Shown here one piece after another: positions 37,808 through 46,433 of a stretch of 64,000 bases of DNA (position 1 is its first letter; every line of letters starts with the position of its first letter). The position numbers and the translations under genes are program-made. The stretch comes from Rhodobacter calidifons (lineage in GTDB: Bacteria; Pseudomonadota; Alphaproteobacteria; Rhodobacterales; Rhodobacteraceae): positions 310,001-374,000 of the forward strand of contig NZ_JAANHS010000001.1 in NCBI RefSeq assembly GCF_011174775.1, given 5' to 3'. The notes beneath the pieces were generated by a model. That model searched no databases. It was not told the DNA's origin and saw only the letters and a list, made by a program, of their open reading frames with translations.

Positions 37808-37876
37808 GCTCATCGCTTCCTGCGGTCGCTCTTCGCGTGCGGACCCGGCGAAGAGCGACCGCAGGAAGCGATGAGC
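37808..37876. terminator. perfect 29-bp stem hairpin after SDR gene
   Basis: Arms 37808-37836 and 37848-37876 are exact reverse complements with an 11-nt loop. It starts 7 bp after the SDR stop and ends 65 bp before ttcA. No T tract follows. Probably a terminator or an RNA processing/stability hairpin. Confidence 0.7.
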
Positions 37877-37941
37877 GCCGCCCCGGACCTTTGCCTTCCG
37901 CCCGTCCTCTGGCATAAGGGCGCATCCCGGCGAGGCCCAAG

Positions 37942-38808
37942 ATGCTTGACGACACCGACGACATCCACCCGCTGTTCCACGGCGCCCCGAAGGCGCTGGA
38001 GTTCCGCAAGCTGCGCAAGCGTCTGGTGCAACAGGTGCGCGAGGCGATCGACACCTACGGCATGGCGCGCGCGGGCGACCGCTGGCTGGTCTGCCTTTCG
38101 GGCGGCAAGGACAGCTACACGCTGCTCGCCATCCTGACCGAGCTGAAATGGCGCGGCCTGCTGCCGGTGGACCTTCTGGCCTGCAACCTGGACCAGGGGC
38201 AGCCAGGGTTTCCGGCAACCGTCCTGCCCGAGTTCCTGACCCGGATGGGCGTCCCGCACCGGATCGAATACCAGGACACCTATTCCGTGGTCATCGACAA
38301 GATCAAGCCGGGCGGGACGATGTGCTCGCTCTGCTCGCGGCTAAGGCGCGGCAATCTTTACCGGATCGCGCGGGAAGAAGGCTGCTCGACCGTCGTCCTC
38401 GGCCACCACCGTGACGACATCCTGGAAACCTTCTTCATGAACCTCTTCCACGGCGGACGTCTCGCCTCGATGCCGCCGCGGCTTCTGAACGAGGATGGCG
38501 ATCTCTTCGTCGCCCGCCCCCTGGCCTTCGTCTCGGAAGAGGATTGCGGCAAATTCTCCGGCGCGATGGGCTATCCGATCATCCCCTGCGACCTCTGCGG
38601 CAGCCAGGAGGGGTTGCAGCGCGCCCAGGTGAAGAAGCTTCTGGACGAATGGGAGGCCCGCAGCCCCGGCCGCAGGCAGATCATGTTCCGCGCGCTGATG
38701 AATGTGCGCCCCTCGCATCTGGCGGACCCCGGGCTGTTCGACTTCGCCGCGCTGGTCGCCGCTGCGGCCGATATGGAAAATTCGACGCAACTTCCGCGCG
38801 AGCGTTAA
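37942..38808 (+). CDS. ttcA: tRNA 2-thiocytidine(32) synthetase
   Basis: A 288-residue PP-loop ATPase. SGGKDS at residues 53-58, the TtcA [4Fe-4S] cysteines C128 and C131 ([11 protein letters not shown]) and C216 (IPCDLCGSQ), and [19 protein letters not shown] are family signatures. It thiolates C32 of certain tRNAs in the cytosol. Normal length and start. It lies downstream of the long hairpin and is likely its own transcription unit. Confidence 0.95.
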   Translation: MLDDTDDIHPLFHGAPKALEFRKLRKRLVQQVREAIDTYGMARAGDRWLVCLSGGKDSYTLLAILTELKWRGLLPVDLLACNLDQGQPGFPATVLPEFLTRMGVPHRIEYQDTYSVVIDKIKPGGTMCSLCSRLRRGNLYRIAREEGCSTVVLGHHRDDILETFFMNLFHGGRLASMPPRLLNEDGDLFVARPLAFVSEEDCGKFSGAMGYPIIPCDLCGSQEGLQRAQVKKLLDEWEARSPGRRQIMFRALMNVRPSHLADPGLFDFAALVAAAADMENSTQLPRER

Positions 38809-38883
38809 GGAACTGATCATGAACATCCGCCTAGCCTGACCAGGATCGCGGGCATCCGGCCCGCCTGAACGGAGGCGATGGGC

Positions 38884-40371
38884 ATGACCTTGGCGCTGCA
38901 ACGGCTGGCAACGCTTTCCTGGCAGTTTCTTGCCCTGACGCCCCTGCTGGCGCTGGCGGCCTACTGGACGGGGGGCGAACCGGCCCTGGCGGCGCTGGCG
39001 GCCACGGTTCCCCTGGCGGTGCTTGCCTTCGGCCGCCTCGCCCCGCCCGAGCGTCCCGGTGCCGTTTCCGATCAGGTGATCGCCCGGCTGGACGCCATAC
39101 TTTCCGAAACGGCGGTCCGTGGCGGGGCGACGGGTTGCCTCGTGATCCAGTTCGACGGCGCCGCCCATCTCTGCGACCGGCTTGGCCGCGCCCGGCAGAG
39201 CGAGGTTCTGGCGACCCTGGTTGCCCGGTTGCGCGGGGCCTTGCGCCCGGGCGATCTGCTTTACCCGCTCGAGGATGGCGGCCTTGCCGTCGTGCTGTCG
39301 GCTTCCCCTCGGCTCGACGCCGAGATCATGGTCCGCATCGCGGCGCGCATGCAGCTTGTGGTGCAGCAGCCGGTGATCCTCGCCTCCGGTCCGGTTCAGG
39401 TGATCTGCTCCATCGGGTTCTGCCATTCGCCGCAACTGGCCCAGCCAGACGGGCGGGCGCTGCTGGACGCCGCACAGATCGCCGGGGACGAGGCCAGGGC
39501 CTGCCGTCCGGGCGCGATCCGCGGCTTTACCGCGGAACTGGCGCGCGCGCGCGCCGAACGCGATGCCCTGCGGACCGGGTTCGCTGACGGGGTGGGCCGG
39601 GGCGAGGTGCGGGCCTGGTTCCAGCCCCAGGTCTCGACCGACAGCGGCGAGGTCACGGGGATCGAGGCCCTGGTGCGCTGGCACCACCCGGAGCGCGGCT
39701 GCCTTGCCCCCGGTGCCTTCCTGCCGGCCATCGAAGGGTCCGACCTGATGGAGCTGCTGGGCCACACCATGCTGACCCAGTCGCTGGCGACCCTGGCCGA
39801 TCTCGACCGCCAGGGGCTGCGCATCCCCACGGTTGCAGTCAACCTGTCGCAGCAGGAATTGCGCGATCCCCATCTGCCCGACCGGCTGGCCTGGACGCTG
39901 GACCGCTTCGGCCTCACGCCCTCGCGCCTGACCGTCGAAGTGCTGGAATCCGTTGTCGCCGGGGATGGCGAGGACATCGTCGCGGCAAACATCGCGCGGA
40001 TCGCCGCCCTGGGCTGCGGCGTCGATCTGGACGATTTCGGCACCGGACATGCCTCGATCACCGCGATCCGCCGCTTTGCTCTGCACCGGCTGAAGATCGA
40101 CCGTAGCTTCGTCCAGCACATCGACCAGAACCGCGACCAGCAGAACCTGGTCACTGCGATCCTCTCGCTGGCCGAACGCCTGGGGCTGGATACCGTGGCC
40201 GAAGGCGTCGAGACCCCGGCAGAACATGCCCTGCTTGCCCAGCTTGGCTGTGGCCATGTGCAGGGCTTTGTCGTCGCCCGTCCGATGCCGGCCGAGGATC
40301 TGGCCGAGTGGCTGGCTGCCTATCGCGACCGACAGTCGAGGGAAATCCGGATCGGCGTTCGCGCAAAGTGA
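38884..40371 (+). CDS. membrane EAL-domain c-di-GMP phosphodiesterase with degenerate GGDEF
   Basis: A 495-residue protein. Two N-terminal membrane helices (about 11-27 and 31-48), a GGDEF-like domain whose signature is EDGGLAVV instead of GGDEF, so no cyclase activity is expected, then an EAL domain. The EAL domain is intact: EALVRW (261-266), VNLSQQEL, VEVLES, DDFGTGHAS, KIDRSFV and AEGVET. It hydrolyses c-di-GMP; the degenerate domain may bind GTP or mediate dimerisation. ATG 38884 has GGAGG at 8 nt; ATG 38878 is too close to that site. Confidence 0.9.
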   Translation: MTLALQRLATLSWQFLALTPLLALAAYWTGGEPALAALAATVPLAVLAFGRLAPPERPGAVSDQVIARLDAILSETAVRGGATGCLVIQFDGAAHLCDRLGRARQSEVLATLVARLRGALRPGDLLYPLEDGGLAVVLSASPRLDAEIMVRIAARMQLVVQQPVILASGPVQVICSIGFCHSPQLAQPDGRALLDAAQIAGDEARACRPGAIRGFTAELARARAERDALRTGFADGVGRGEVRAWFQPQVSTDSGEVTGIEALVRWHHPERGCLAPGAFLPAIEGSDLMELLGHTMLTQSLATLADLDRQGLRIPTVAVNLSQQELRDPHLPDRLAWTLDRFGLTPSRLTVEVLESVVAGDGEDIVAANIARIAALGCGVDLDDFGTGHASITAIRRFALHRLKIDRSFVQHIDQNRDQQNLVTAILSLAERLGLDTVAEGVETPAEHALLAQLGCGHVQGFVVARPMPAEDLAEWLAAYRDRQSREIRIGVRAK

Positions 40372-40936
40372 TCCCGGGCGCACGCGGATCGCGCCCGCAA
40401 GGGGGCTCCGCAGCGGGCCTGCATCGGAAATCCCGGGAAAGGACAGTCCGGCCGAACGCGACGGGTCGTCCGTCCATTCGGGTAGGCCTGTCCCGGCAGG
40501 TCGCACCCGGGGTCAGGGGATCAGGGTCAGGCGCGTCCGTGCGAGGGTGAGGGCTTTTGCCGGGCCGGCATTTGCTGCCTCGGCTGCCCGGTCGGACCGG
40601 GGCGGCTCGCGCAGCTGGATCGGACCCGGACCTTCGCCCGAACGCCCGATTCCCGGTGCGGCATGACGCGTACGGCAAGGATCCCCCTGCCGGACAAGGC
40701 CGGACAAGTGTCATCGCTCCAGTATGACACCGAACAAGGGCGCTGGCCGAGGCCATGACCTCGCCCTGGCGCAAACGCCGGCCGCCCCCCGCAGGCACGG
40801 GCCTCGATCGGACCTCTGCGCCATTTCTTGACCCGTTCCCCGCGACCAGGCCAAGGGATCGCCGCGATCCGTTGCCCGTCGCGCTCCGGACCCGGGTTGC
40901 AGCGTCCCTGATCGTGCCAAGCTGCGCACCGAAGTC
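40372..40936. other. 565-bp intergenic region without clear features
   Basis: Between the convergent EAL gene and bhcD. No frame has a plausible start plus protein-like composition, and no strong hairpin or repeat was noticed. It may hold the 3' end of the bhc transcript. Confidence 0.5.
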
Positions 40937-41896
40937 TCAGATCCCGACTTCGATCCCGAGACCCCGCTCGCTGGCCCGCGCGGCCGCTACTGCGGCCACC
41001 GCAAGATCCTGAAGGCCGACGCCGGTGCCGTCGAAGAGGGTGATCTCTTGCGCAGACCGCCGGCCCGGATGGCGACCGACCAAAACCTCGCCGATGGGCA
41101 CGATGGCGGAGGCATCCAGCATGCCCGCCGCCACCGCATGCTGCGCCTCGCCGATCGAAACCGACTGCGCCACTTCGTCGGCAAACACGGTCGCGGCGGC
41201 CACCAGCGCCGGCTCCACCTCCTGCTTGCCCCGCGTGTCGGTGCCCATGCAGGACAGATGCGTGCCAGGGGCGACATGTTCGGCCATCAGGCTTGCCGCG
41301 GGCGAAGAGGTGATGGTGACGATCACCTCGGCCTCGCGCATCCGCGGCAGTGCCACCGCCTCGAACGGCAGGCCCAGTTCGGCGGCGACAGCCCCGAGCC
41401 GGGGCAGCATTTCGGGGTGCAGGTTCCAGGCAAGCACCCGACGAAACCGCCGCACCCGCGCGGCAGCGCGCAGCTGGAAGCCGGCCTGGTGTCCGGCACC
41501 GACGATCCCCAGCACCTCGGCCTCGGGTCGGGCAAGCCGGTCGATGGCGAGCGCCGAGGCCGCCGCCGTCCGCAGAGCCGTCAGCAGGTTTCCCCCGACC
41601 ATCGCAAGGGGCCGCCCTGTCTCCGGGTCGAAGAGGAAGACCGAGGACTGGTGGTTGATCAACCCCCTGGCCGCGTTACCGGGAAAGTAGCCCCCCGCCT
41701 TCACGCCCAGCTGCCCCGCCGCCCGATCCAGACCCGACTTGAAACCATACTGCCGTCCCTCGCCCAGGGCCTCGCGCACGACGGGGAAATTGTATGCCTC
41801 TCCCCGCGCCATGGAGGAGAAGCAGGCCTCGACCGCGTGGAAGGCGTCTTCGGGAGTGACAAGCGAGGCGATCAGTGTCTCGGGAACGATGAGCAT
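40937..41896 (-). CDS. bhcD: iminosuccinate reductase (ornithine-cyclodeaminase family)
   Basis: A 319-residue NAD(P)-binding protein of the OCD/mu-crystallin family. VKAGGYFPGNAARGL, LTALRTAAASALA and the nucleotide motif GIVGAGHQAGFQ (130-140) are present, then DEVAQSVSIGEAQHAV. In the beta-hydroxyaspartate cycle BhcD reduces iminosuccinate with NADH to L-aspartate. Alone the family call would be broad; the three adjacent bhc genes and divergent regulator make the assignment strong. Last gene of the cluster, 81 bp after bhcC with repeat A in the gap. Confidence 0.93.
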   Translation of the reverse strand: MLIVPETLIASLVTPEDAFHAVEACFSSMARGEAYNFPVVREALGEGRQYGFKSGLDRAAGQLGVKAGGYFPGNAARGLINHQSSVFLFDPETGRPLAMVGGNLLTALRTAAASALAIDRLARPEAEVLGIVGAGHQAGFQLRAAARVRRFRRVLAWNLHPEMLPRLGAVAAELGLPFEAVALPRMREAEVIVTITSSPAASLMAEHVAPGTHLSCMGTDTRGKQEVEPALVAAATVFADEVAQSVSIGEAQHAVAAGMLDASAIVPIGEVLVGRHPGRRSAQEITLFDGTGVGLQDLAVAAVAAARASERGLGIEVGI

Positions 41897-41923
41897 GGGA
41901 CGGTCCTTTGCGGCAGGCGTCGG

Positions 41924-41965
41924 ACCGGGGGTTTCACACCCCCGGACCCTCGTGGGATGTTCGAG
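41924..41965. repeat. dispersed repeat A, copy 3 (inverted, diverged)
   Basis: The hairpin part is conserved (ACCGGGGGTTTCACACCCCC) followed by CGTGGGAT. The distal CTGTCC part is lost. It lies in the bhcC-bhcD gap, where its hairpin could lower bhcD expression relative to bhcC. Confidence 0.75.
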
Positions 41966-41977
41966 GAAGGGAACGTG

Positions 41978-43141
41978 CTAGTAGGCCTTGCCTCTGGCAG
42001 AGACCGGCCAGACCACCTCGACGCGGCCAGCCCGGACGCCGACATACCAGTCGTGCACGTTGCAGGTCGGGTCACAGTGACCGGGGACCAGTTTCAACTT
42101 TTCGTTGACCTTCAGCACGCCTGCCGGGTCTTCGACAACGCCATGTTCGTCGCTGCACTTGACATATTTCACATCCGTGCGGCCAAATACCACCGGCAGC
42201 CCGCTGTCGACCGACTGGGCCTTGAGGCCCGCATCGACGATGGCCTTGTCGGGCTTGGCGTGGCTCATCACCGAAGTCAGGATGAACAGCGCATTCTCCC
42301 ATTCGCCCTGGTCGATCCGGCGGCCGTCCTTGTCCAGGATGCGGCCATAGTCGGCGTCCATGAAGGCGTAACTGCCGCACTGAAGTTCGTTGTAAACCCC
42401 TGAATTGCTTTCGAAATAGTAGCTGCCGGTGCCACCGCCGCCCACGATGTCGCAGGCCAGCCCCTCGGTCTCCAGCGCCTCGACGGCCTCCTTCACCTGG
42501 GCCACGGCGAGGTCGATCTTGGCCTTGCGGTCGGTGTAGCTGTCCAGGTGCTGCATCGCGCCCTGATAGGCCTGGATGCCCGAGAAGGTCAGACCCGGCG
42601 CCGCGTCGATGGCCTTGGCCAGCGCCACCACCTCCGGCGTGGTCTTCACGCCGCAGCGGCCAGCGCCGCAGTCGATCTCGACCAGGCACTCGATGGTGGT
42701 CCCGTGCTTCACCGCCGCTGCCGACAGATCGGCCACGTTGTCCAGCATGTCGACGCAGACGATGGTCCGGGCCCCCAGCTTCGGCAGCCGCGCCAGACGG
42801 TCGATCTTGGCCGGATCGCGCACCTGGTTCGACACCAGCACGTCCTTGATGCCGCCGCGGACGAAGACCTCGGCTTCGCTGACCTTCTGGCAGCAGACGC
42901 CGACCGCGCCGCCGAGCCTCTCTTGCAGTCTGGCAACATCGACCGACTTGTGCATCTTGCCGTGCACCCGGTGCCGCATCCCGTGCGCCTTCGCATAGTT
43001 GCCCATCTTGACGATGTTGCGCTCCAGCGCGTCGAGGTCGAGGATCAGGCAGGGTGTCTGGATGTCCTTCTCGTCCATGCCCGGCAGAGCCGGGATGTCG
43101 TAGCCGACCTCGTAGCCTTCGAATTCCGCATGCTTGTTCAT
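41978..43141 (-). CDS. bhcC: beta-hydroxyaspartate aldolase (D-threonine aldolase family)
   Basis: A 387-residue alanine-racemase-like barrel enzyme. The PLP lysine is K62 in RVHGKMHKS. The C-terminal metal site is H355 and D357 in VPGHCDPTCN. It condenses glycine with glyoxylate to (2R,3S)-beta-hydroxyaspartate, the carbon-carbon bond step of the cycle. It follows bhcB by 4 bp. D-threonine or 3-hydroxy-D-aspartate aldolase would be the family alternatives outside this context. Confidence 0.94.
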   Translation of the reverse strand: MNKHAEFEGYEVGYDIPALPGMDEKDIQTPCLILDLDALERNIVKMGNYAKAHGMRHRVHGKMHKSVDVARLQERLGGAVGVCCQKVSEAEVFVRGGIKDVLVSNQVRDPAKIDRLARLPKLGARTIVCVDMLDNVADLSAAAVKHGTTIECLVEIDCGAGRCGVKTTPEVVALAKAIDAAPGLTFSGIQAYQGAMQHLDSYTDRKAKIDLAVAQVKEAVEALETEGLACDIVGGGGTGSYYFESNSGVYNELQCGSYAFMDADYGRILDKDGRRIDQGEWENALFILTSVMSHAKPDKAIVDAGLKAQSVDSGLPVVFGRTDVKYVKCSDEHGVVEDPAGVLKVNEKLKLVPGHCDPTCNVHDWYVGVRAGRVEVVWPVSARGKAY

Positions 43142-43145
43142 GGCC

Positions 43146-44117
43146 TCAGCCTTTCATCCAGGGAAGTTTGTCCAGATCGACGTTGCCGCCGGTGATGATG
43201 ATGCCCACCCGCTTGCCCCGGAAGGCCGCGCGGTTCTTCAGGACCACGGCCAGGGGCACCGCGCTGGAAGGTTCCATCACCACCCGCAGGTGTTTCCAGG
43301 TCAGCTTCATCGCATCGATGATCTCCTGCTCGGAGGCCGTGAAGATCTCGCTCACATGGTTCGACACGAAATGCCAGGTCAGGTCCTTCAGGGGCACCAG
43401 CAGCCCGTCGGCGATGGTTTTCGGCGCGTCGTCGGCAATGATGTGGCCCGCCTTGAAGCTGCGGTACGCGTCATCGGCCTGCTCGGGTTCCGCCGCGATC
43501 ACCCTGGTTTCGGGCGCAAGCGTCGCCAGCGTGAGACAAGTGCCCGAGATCATGCCGCCCCCGCCGATGGGGGCCACGACGATATCGAGACCCCCGGTCT
43601 GCTGCATGAACTCGGCCGAGCAGGTGCCCTGCCCGGCGATGACGCGCGGGTCGTTGTAGGGGTGCACGAAATCGCCACCCGTCCGCGCCTGCACCTCGGC
43701 AAAGGTGGCCTCGCGGCTGGTGGTCGAAGGTTCGCATTCGGTGATGACCCCACCATAGCGTCGCACCGTATCCTTCTTCGCCTGCGGCGCGGTGCGCGGC
43801 ATGACCACGTTGCAGGGAATGCCCCGCAACATAGCCGCGTAAGACAGGCACGAGGCGTGATTACCCGAGGAATGGGTGGCGACACCGCGTTTCGCCTGCT
43901 CTTCAGTCAGGCCGAAGACGGCATTCGTCGCCCCCCGCACCTTGAAGGCCCCCGGCTCCTGGAAGTTCTCGCATTTGAAGAATAGCTCGCAGCCGGCAAG
44001 CTCGTTCAGATAGTCCGAGGTTCGCACCGGGGTCAGCCGGACATGCGGGCGGATGCGCTCATGCGCGGCCAGCATGTCGTCGTAGGTGGGGATCACAAGT
44101 CCGTTCATGTCCTTCAT
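43146..44117 (-). CDS. bhcB: beta-hydroxyaspartate dehydratase
   Basis: A 323-residue fold-type II PLP enzyme related to serine/threonine dehydratases. Schiff-base lysine K59 in PGAFKVRGATNA, ATHSSGNHASCLS, the phosphate loop IGGGGMISG and ITGGNVDLDKL are present. It removes water from beta-hydroxyaspartate to give iminosuccinate. Much of the chain closely matches, from memory, the Paracoccus denitrificans protein. Start MKDMNG at 44117 was chosen because a GG-rich site lies upstream; the Met three codons on is too close to its own AAGGA. Confidence 0.94.
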   Translation of the reverse strand: MKDMNGLVIPTYDDMLAAHERIRPHVRLTPVRTSDYLNELAGCELFFKCENFQEPGAFKVRGATNAVFGLTEEQAKRGVATHSSGNHASCLSYAAMLRGIPCNVVMPRTAPQAKKDTVRRYGGVITECEPSTTSREATFAEVQARTGGDFVHPYNDPRVIAGQGTCSAEFMQQTGGLDIVVAPIGGGGMISGTCLTLATLAPETRVIAAEPEQADDAYRSFKAGHIIADDAPKTIADGLLVPLKDLTWHFVSNHVSEIFTASEQEIIDAMKLTWKHLRVVMEPSSAVPLAVVLKNRAAFRGKRVGIIITGGNVDLDKLPWMKG

Positions 44118-44135
44118 TTTCCTGACCTTTCCACT

Positions 44136-44191
44136 GGGGGCCAAAATCCTTCGAAGGATTTTGCAAGACTTTTCGAAAAGTCCTGGCCCCC
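44136..44191 (-). promoter_or_regulatory. three-stem RNA-like element between bhcA and bhcB
   Basis: An outer 7-bp stem (44136-44142 with 44185-44191) encloses two perfect palindromes: AAAATCCTTCGAAGGATTTT at 44143-44162 and GACTTTTCGAAAAGTC at 44167-44182. It fills most of the gap directly after the bhcA stop. It could be a partial terminator or processing site setting the bhcA:bhcB ratio. Confidence 0.65.
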
Positions 44192-45382
44192 TTATTCCGC
44201 CGCAAGCGCCACGGCCTCGATCGTGCCGCGATAGTACTCCTGCGCCGCCGCCACGCCGGACCCCAGCGTCACCGGCCAGCCCAGATCGGCCATGCACATT
44301 TCGGCCACGGCCAGCCCGGACAGCACCATCGCCTCGGTCAGCATCCCCAGATGCCCGATGCGGAACACCTTGCCCGCGACCTCGCCCAGGCCCACGCCGA
44401 AGGCCATGCCGTATTTGGAGGCTGCAAGCTGGACCAAGGCCGTGCCGTCGCACCCCGGCGGCACTTTCACCGCCGTCACCGTATCGGAATAGAGGTCGGG
44501 AGAGGCCGCAAAGGGCGCCATCCCCCAGGCAAAGACCGCCCGGCGGACCCCTTCTGCCAGCCGGTGATGTCGGGCATAGACGTTGTCCAGCCCCTCGCTC
44601 TCCAGCAAGTCGATGGCGTGCGCCAGACCCGCGATCAGGCCCACGGCGGGCGTGTAGGGGTAGCCGCCCTTTGCGTAAGAGGCCAGCATGTCCTTGAAAT
44701 CGAAGAAGGTTCGCGGCAACCGCGCCGTTTCCATTGCTGCAATGGCCTTCGGGCTGACGCCCAGGATCGCCAGTCCCGCCGGCAGCATGAAGCCCTTCTG
44801 GCTCCCGGCCACGGCGATATCGACGCCCCAGCCCGCGAAATCGAAGGGCATCGAGGCAATCGACGACACGCCATCGACGAACAGCATCGCCGGATGCCCC
44901 GCCGCGTCCATCGCGGCCCGGATGCCCGCGATGTCGGACTTCACGCCCGTCGCCGTCTCGTTGTGCGTGGCCAGCACCGCCTTGATGTGGTGCCCCTTGT
45001 CGGCCCGCAGCGCCTTCTCGATCGCCGCCAGCGGCGCGCCCTCGCCCCAGGGGGTCTCGATGATCTCGACATCCAGCTTGTGGCGCTGGCACAGGTCGAT
45101 CCAGCGGTGGCTGAACATCCCGAACCGCGCCGCCAGCACGGTATCACCCGGCGAGAGGGTGTTCGTCACCGCCGCCTCCCAGCCGCCAGTCCCGGTCGAG
45201 GGGATCAGGATGACCTCGCCCTCATCCATCTTCAGGACCCGCCGCACCCCTTCCACCGCAGGCTTGAACAGCCGTGCGAAGGCGGGCGAGCGGTGGTCCA
45301 GCGTGCCCATGTCGCAGGCCTTGCGCACCGAATCCGGGATGTTCGTCGGACCGGGGATGAAAACCGGGTTCTGCATCGACAT
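44192..45382 (-). CDS. bhcA: L-aspartate:glyoxylate aminotransferase
   Basis: A 396-residue class V (fold-type I) aminotransferase of the alanine-glyoxylate/serine-glyoxylate group. FIPGPTNIPDSVRKACD, STGTGGWEAAVTN, FVDGVSSIASMP (cofactor Asp) and the PLP lysine K196 in VAGSQKGFML are present. In the beta-hydroxyaspartate cycle it uses aspartate to aminate glyoxylate, giving glycine and oxaloacetate. First gene of the bhc operon; ATG 45382 follows AGGGAG at 7-8 nt. It is divergent from bhcR. Confidence 0.94.
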   Translation of the reverse strand: MSMQNPVFIPGPTNIPDSVRKACDMGTLDHRSPAFARLFKPAVEGVRRVLKMDEGEVILIPSTGTGGWEAAVTNTLSPGDTVLAARFGMFSHRWIDLCQRHKLDVEIIETPWGEGAPLAAIEKALRADKGHHIKAVLATHNETATGVKSDIAGIRAAMDAAGHPAMLFVDGVSSIASMPFDFAGWGVDIAVAGSQKGFMLPAGLAILGVSPKAIAAMETARLPRTFFDFKDMLASYAKGGYPYTPAVGLIAGLAHAIDLLESEGLDNVYARHHRLAEGVRRAVFAWGMAPFAASPDLYSDTVTAVKVPPGCDGTALVQLAASKYGMAFGVGLGEVAGKVFRIGHLGMLTEAMVLSGLAVAEMCMADLGWPVTLGSGVAAAQEYYRGTIEAVALAAE

Positions 45383-45411
45383 CGGGCAACTCCCTGAAAG
45401 ATCGCCCACAA

Positions 45412-45452
45412 AATCTACGCCCTGCGACCAATCCGCACAATTTTTTCGAAAA
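45412..45452 (-). promoter_or_regulatory. predicted bhcA promoter and TTTTCGAAAA operator
   Basis: On the minus strand TTGTGC (45435-45440) and TAGATT (45412-45417) are 17 bp apart, a fair sigma-70-like pair 30 bp before the bhcA start. The palindrome TTTTCGAAAA (45443-45452) lies immediately upstream of the -35, where an activator would bind. BhcR, the IclR-type regulator encoded divergently, is the obvious candidate. Confidence 0.45.
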
Positions 45453-45531
45453 GATTTTTCATTGTCACAGGCCCGTGCTATTCCCTCGTCCGTTCAATGC
45501 CTTGCGATTTTTCATGAATGGGAGGCCCCTG

Positions 45532-46344
45532 ATGGCCCAGAAACCCCGCGGCCGGCCGAAGGCGTTCAACGACAAGACCGACCAGAACACGGTGCAGGCC
45601 CTGGACCGCGGGCTCGACATCCTGACCCATGTCGCGCAGAACCCCGGCCGCACGCTCTCGGAAATCGCCGAGGAGACGGGCGAGGCCATCGCCACCGTCT
45701 TCCGCGCCCTTGTCACCCTGCAAGGCCACGGCATGGTCGAGGTGGATGAGCCCGGCCAGTTCTGGCACATCGGTCCCGGCGCCTTCCGCGTCGGCTCGGC
45801 CTTCCTGCGCCGCACCAAGGTGGTCGAACGCGCCCGCCAGCCGATGGACCAGCTCATGCGCGAAACCGGGGAAACCGCGAATCTTGGCATCGAGGTCCGG
45901 GACGAAGTGCTGTTCGTCGCCCAGGTCGAAACCTACGAGGCGATCCGCGCCTTCTTCCCCCCCGGCACCCGCGCGCCGATGCACTCCAGCGGGATCGGCA
46001 AGGCGCTTCTGGCCTGGTATCCCGAGGAAAAGACACGCGGAATCCTCGCCCGCAAGGGGCTGGAGAAGTTCACCTCCCTGACGCTCACCAGCGAAAGCGC
46101 CCTGCTGCGCGACCTGTCCCGCACCCGCGACCGGGGCTTTGCCATCGACGATCAGGAACGCGCCGAGGGGATGCGCTGCGTCGCCGCGCCCATCTTCAAC
46201 GCGCATGGCGAGCCGGTGGCGGGCCTCTCTGTCTCTGGCCCCGCCTTCCGCATGGGCCTGTCGGACGCGACAAGGATCGGCGCGCTGGTCCGGGCGGCGG
46301 CGGATCAGGTGACCGAGGCCACAGGCGGCACCCGGCCCGCGTGA
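45532..46344 (+). CDS. bhcR: IclR-type regulator of the beta-hydroxyaspartate cycle
   Basis: A 270-residue protein. The N-terminal winged helix (ALDRGLDILTHVAQNPGRTLSEIAEETGEAIATVFRALVTLQGHGMVE) is followed by the IclR effector domain (FFPPGTRAPMHSSGIGKALLAWYP...GFAIDDQERAEGMRCVAAPIFN). In Paracoccus, BhcR senses glyoxylate and controls bhcABCD. ATG 45532 is preceded by GGGAGG at 7 nt; upstream in-frame Met residues lack a ribosome site. It is divergent from bhcA with a 149-bp AT-rich region. Confidence 0.92.
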   Translation: MAQKPRGRPKAFNDKTDQNTVQALDRGLDILTHVAQNPGRTLSEIAEETGEAIATVFRALVTLQGHGMVEVDEPGQFWHIGPGAFRVGSAFLRRTKVVERARQPMDQLMRETGETANLGIEVRDEVLFVAQVETYEAIRAFFPPGTRAPMHSSGIGKALLAWYPEEKTRGILARKGLEKFTSLTLTSESALLRDLSRTRDRGFAIDDQERAEGMRCVAAPIFNAHGEPVAGLSVSGPAFRMGLSDATRIGALVRAAADQVTEATGGTRPA

Positions 46345-46433
46345 CGCTTTCGACAGGGGCCTGTCGGTCGGGGGCCAGACCCGGCCCCACGACCGGCTAG
46401 ACAGGCAGGCGACTGCACGGAAGGACTGCCGCC

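Noticed and set aside
43146-45092. A 648-codon minus-strand frame as a fused aminotransferase-dehydratase
   Set aside because: The upstream part is the wrong frame across bhcA and has no protein-like composition. BhcB begins cleanly at 44117.
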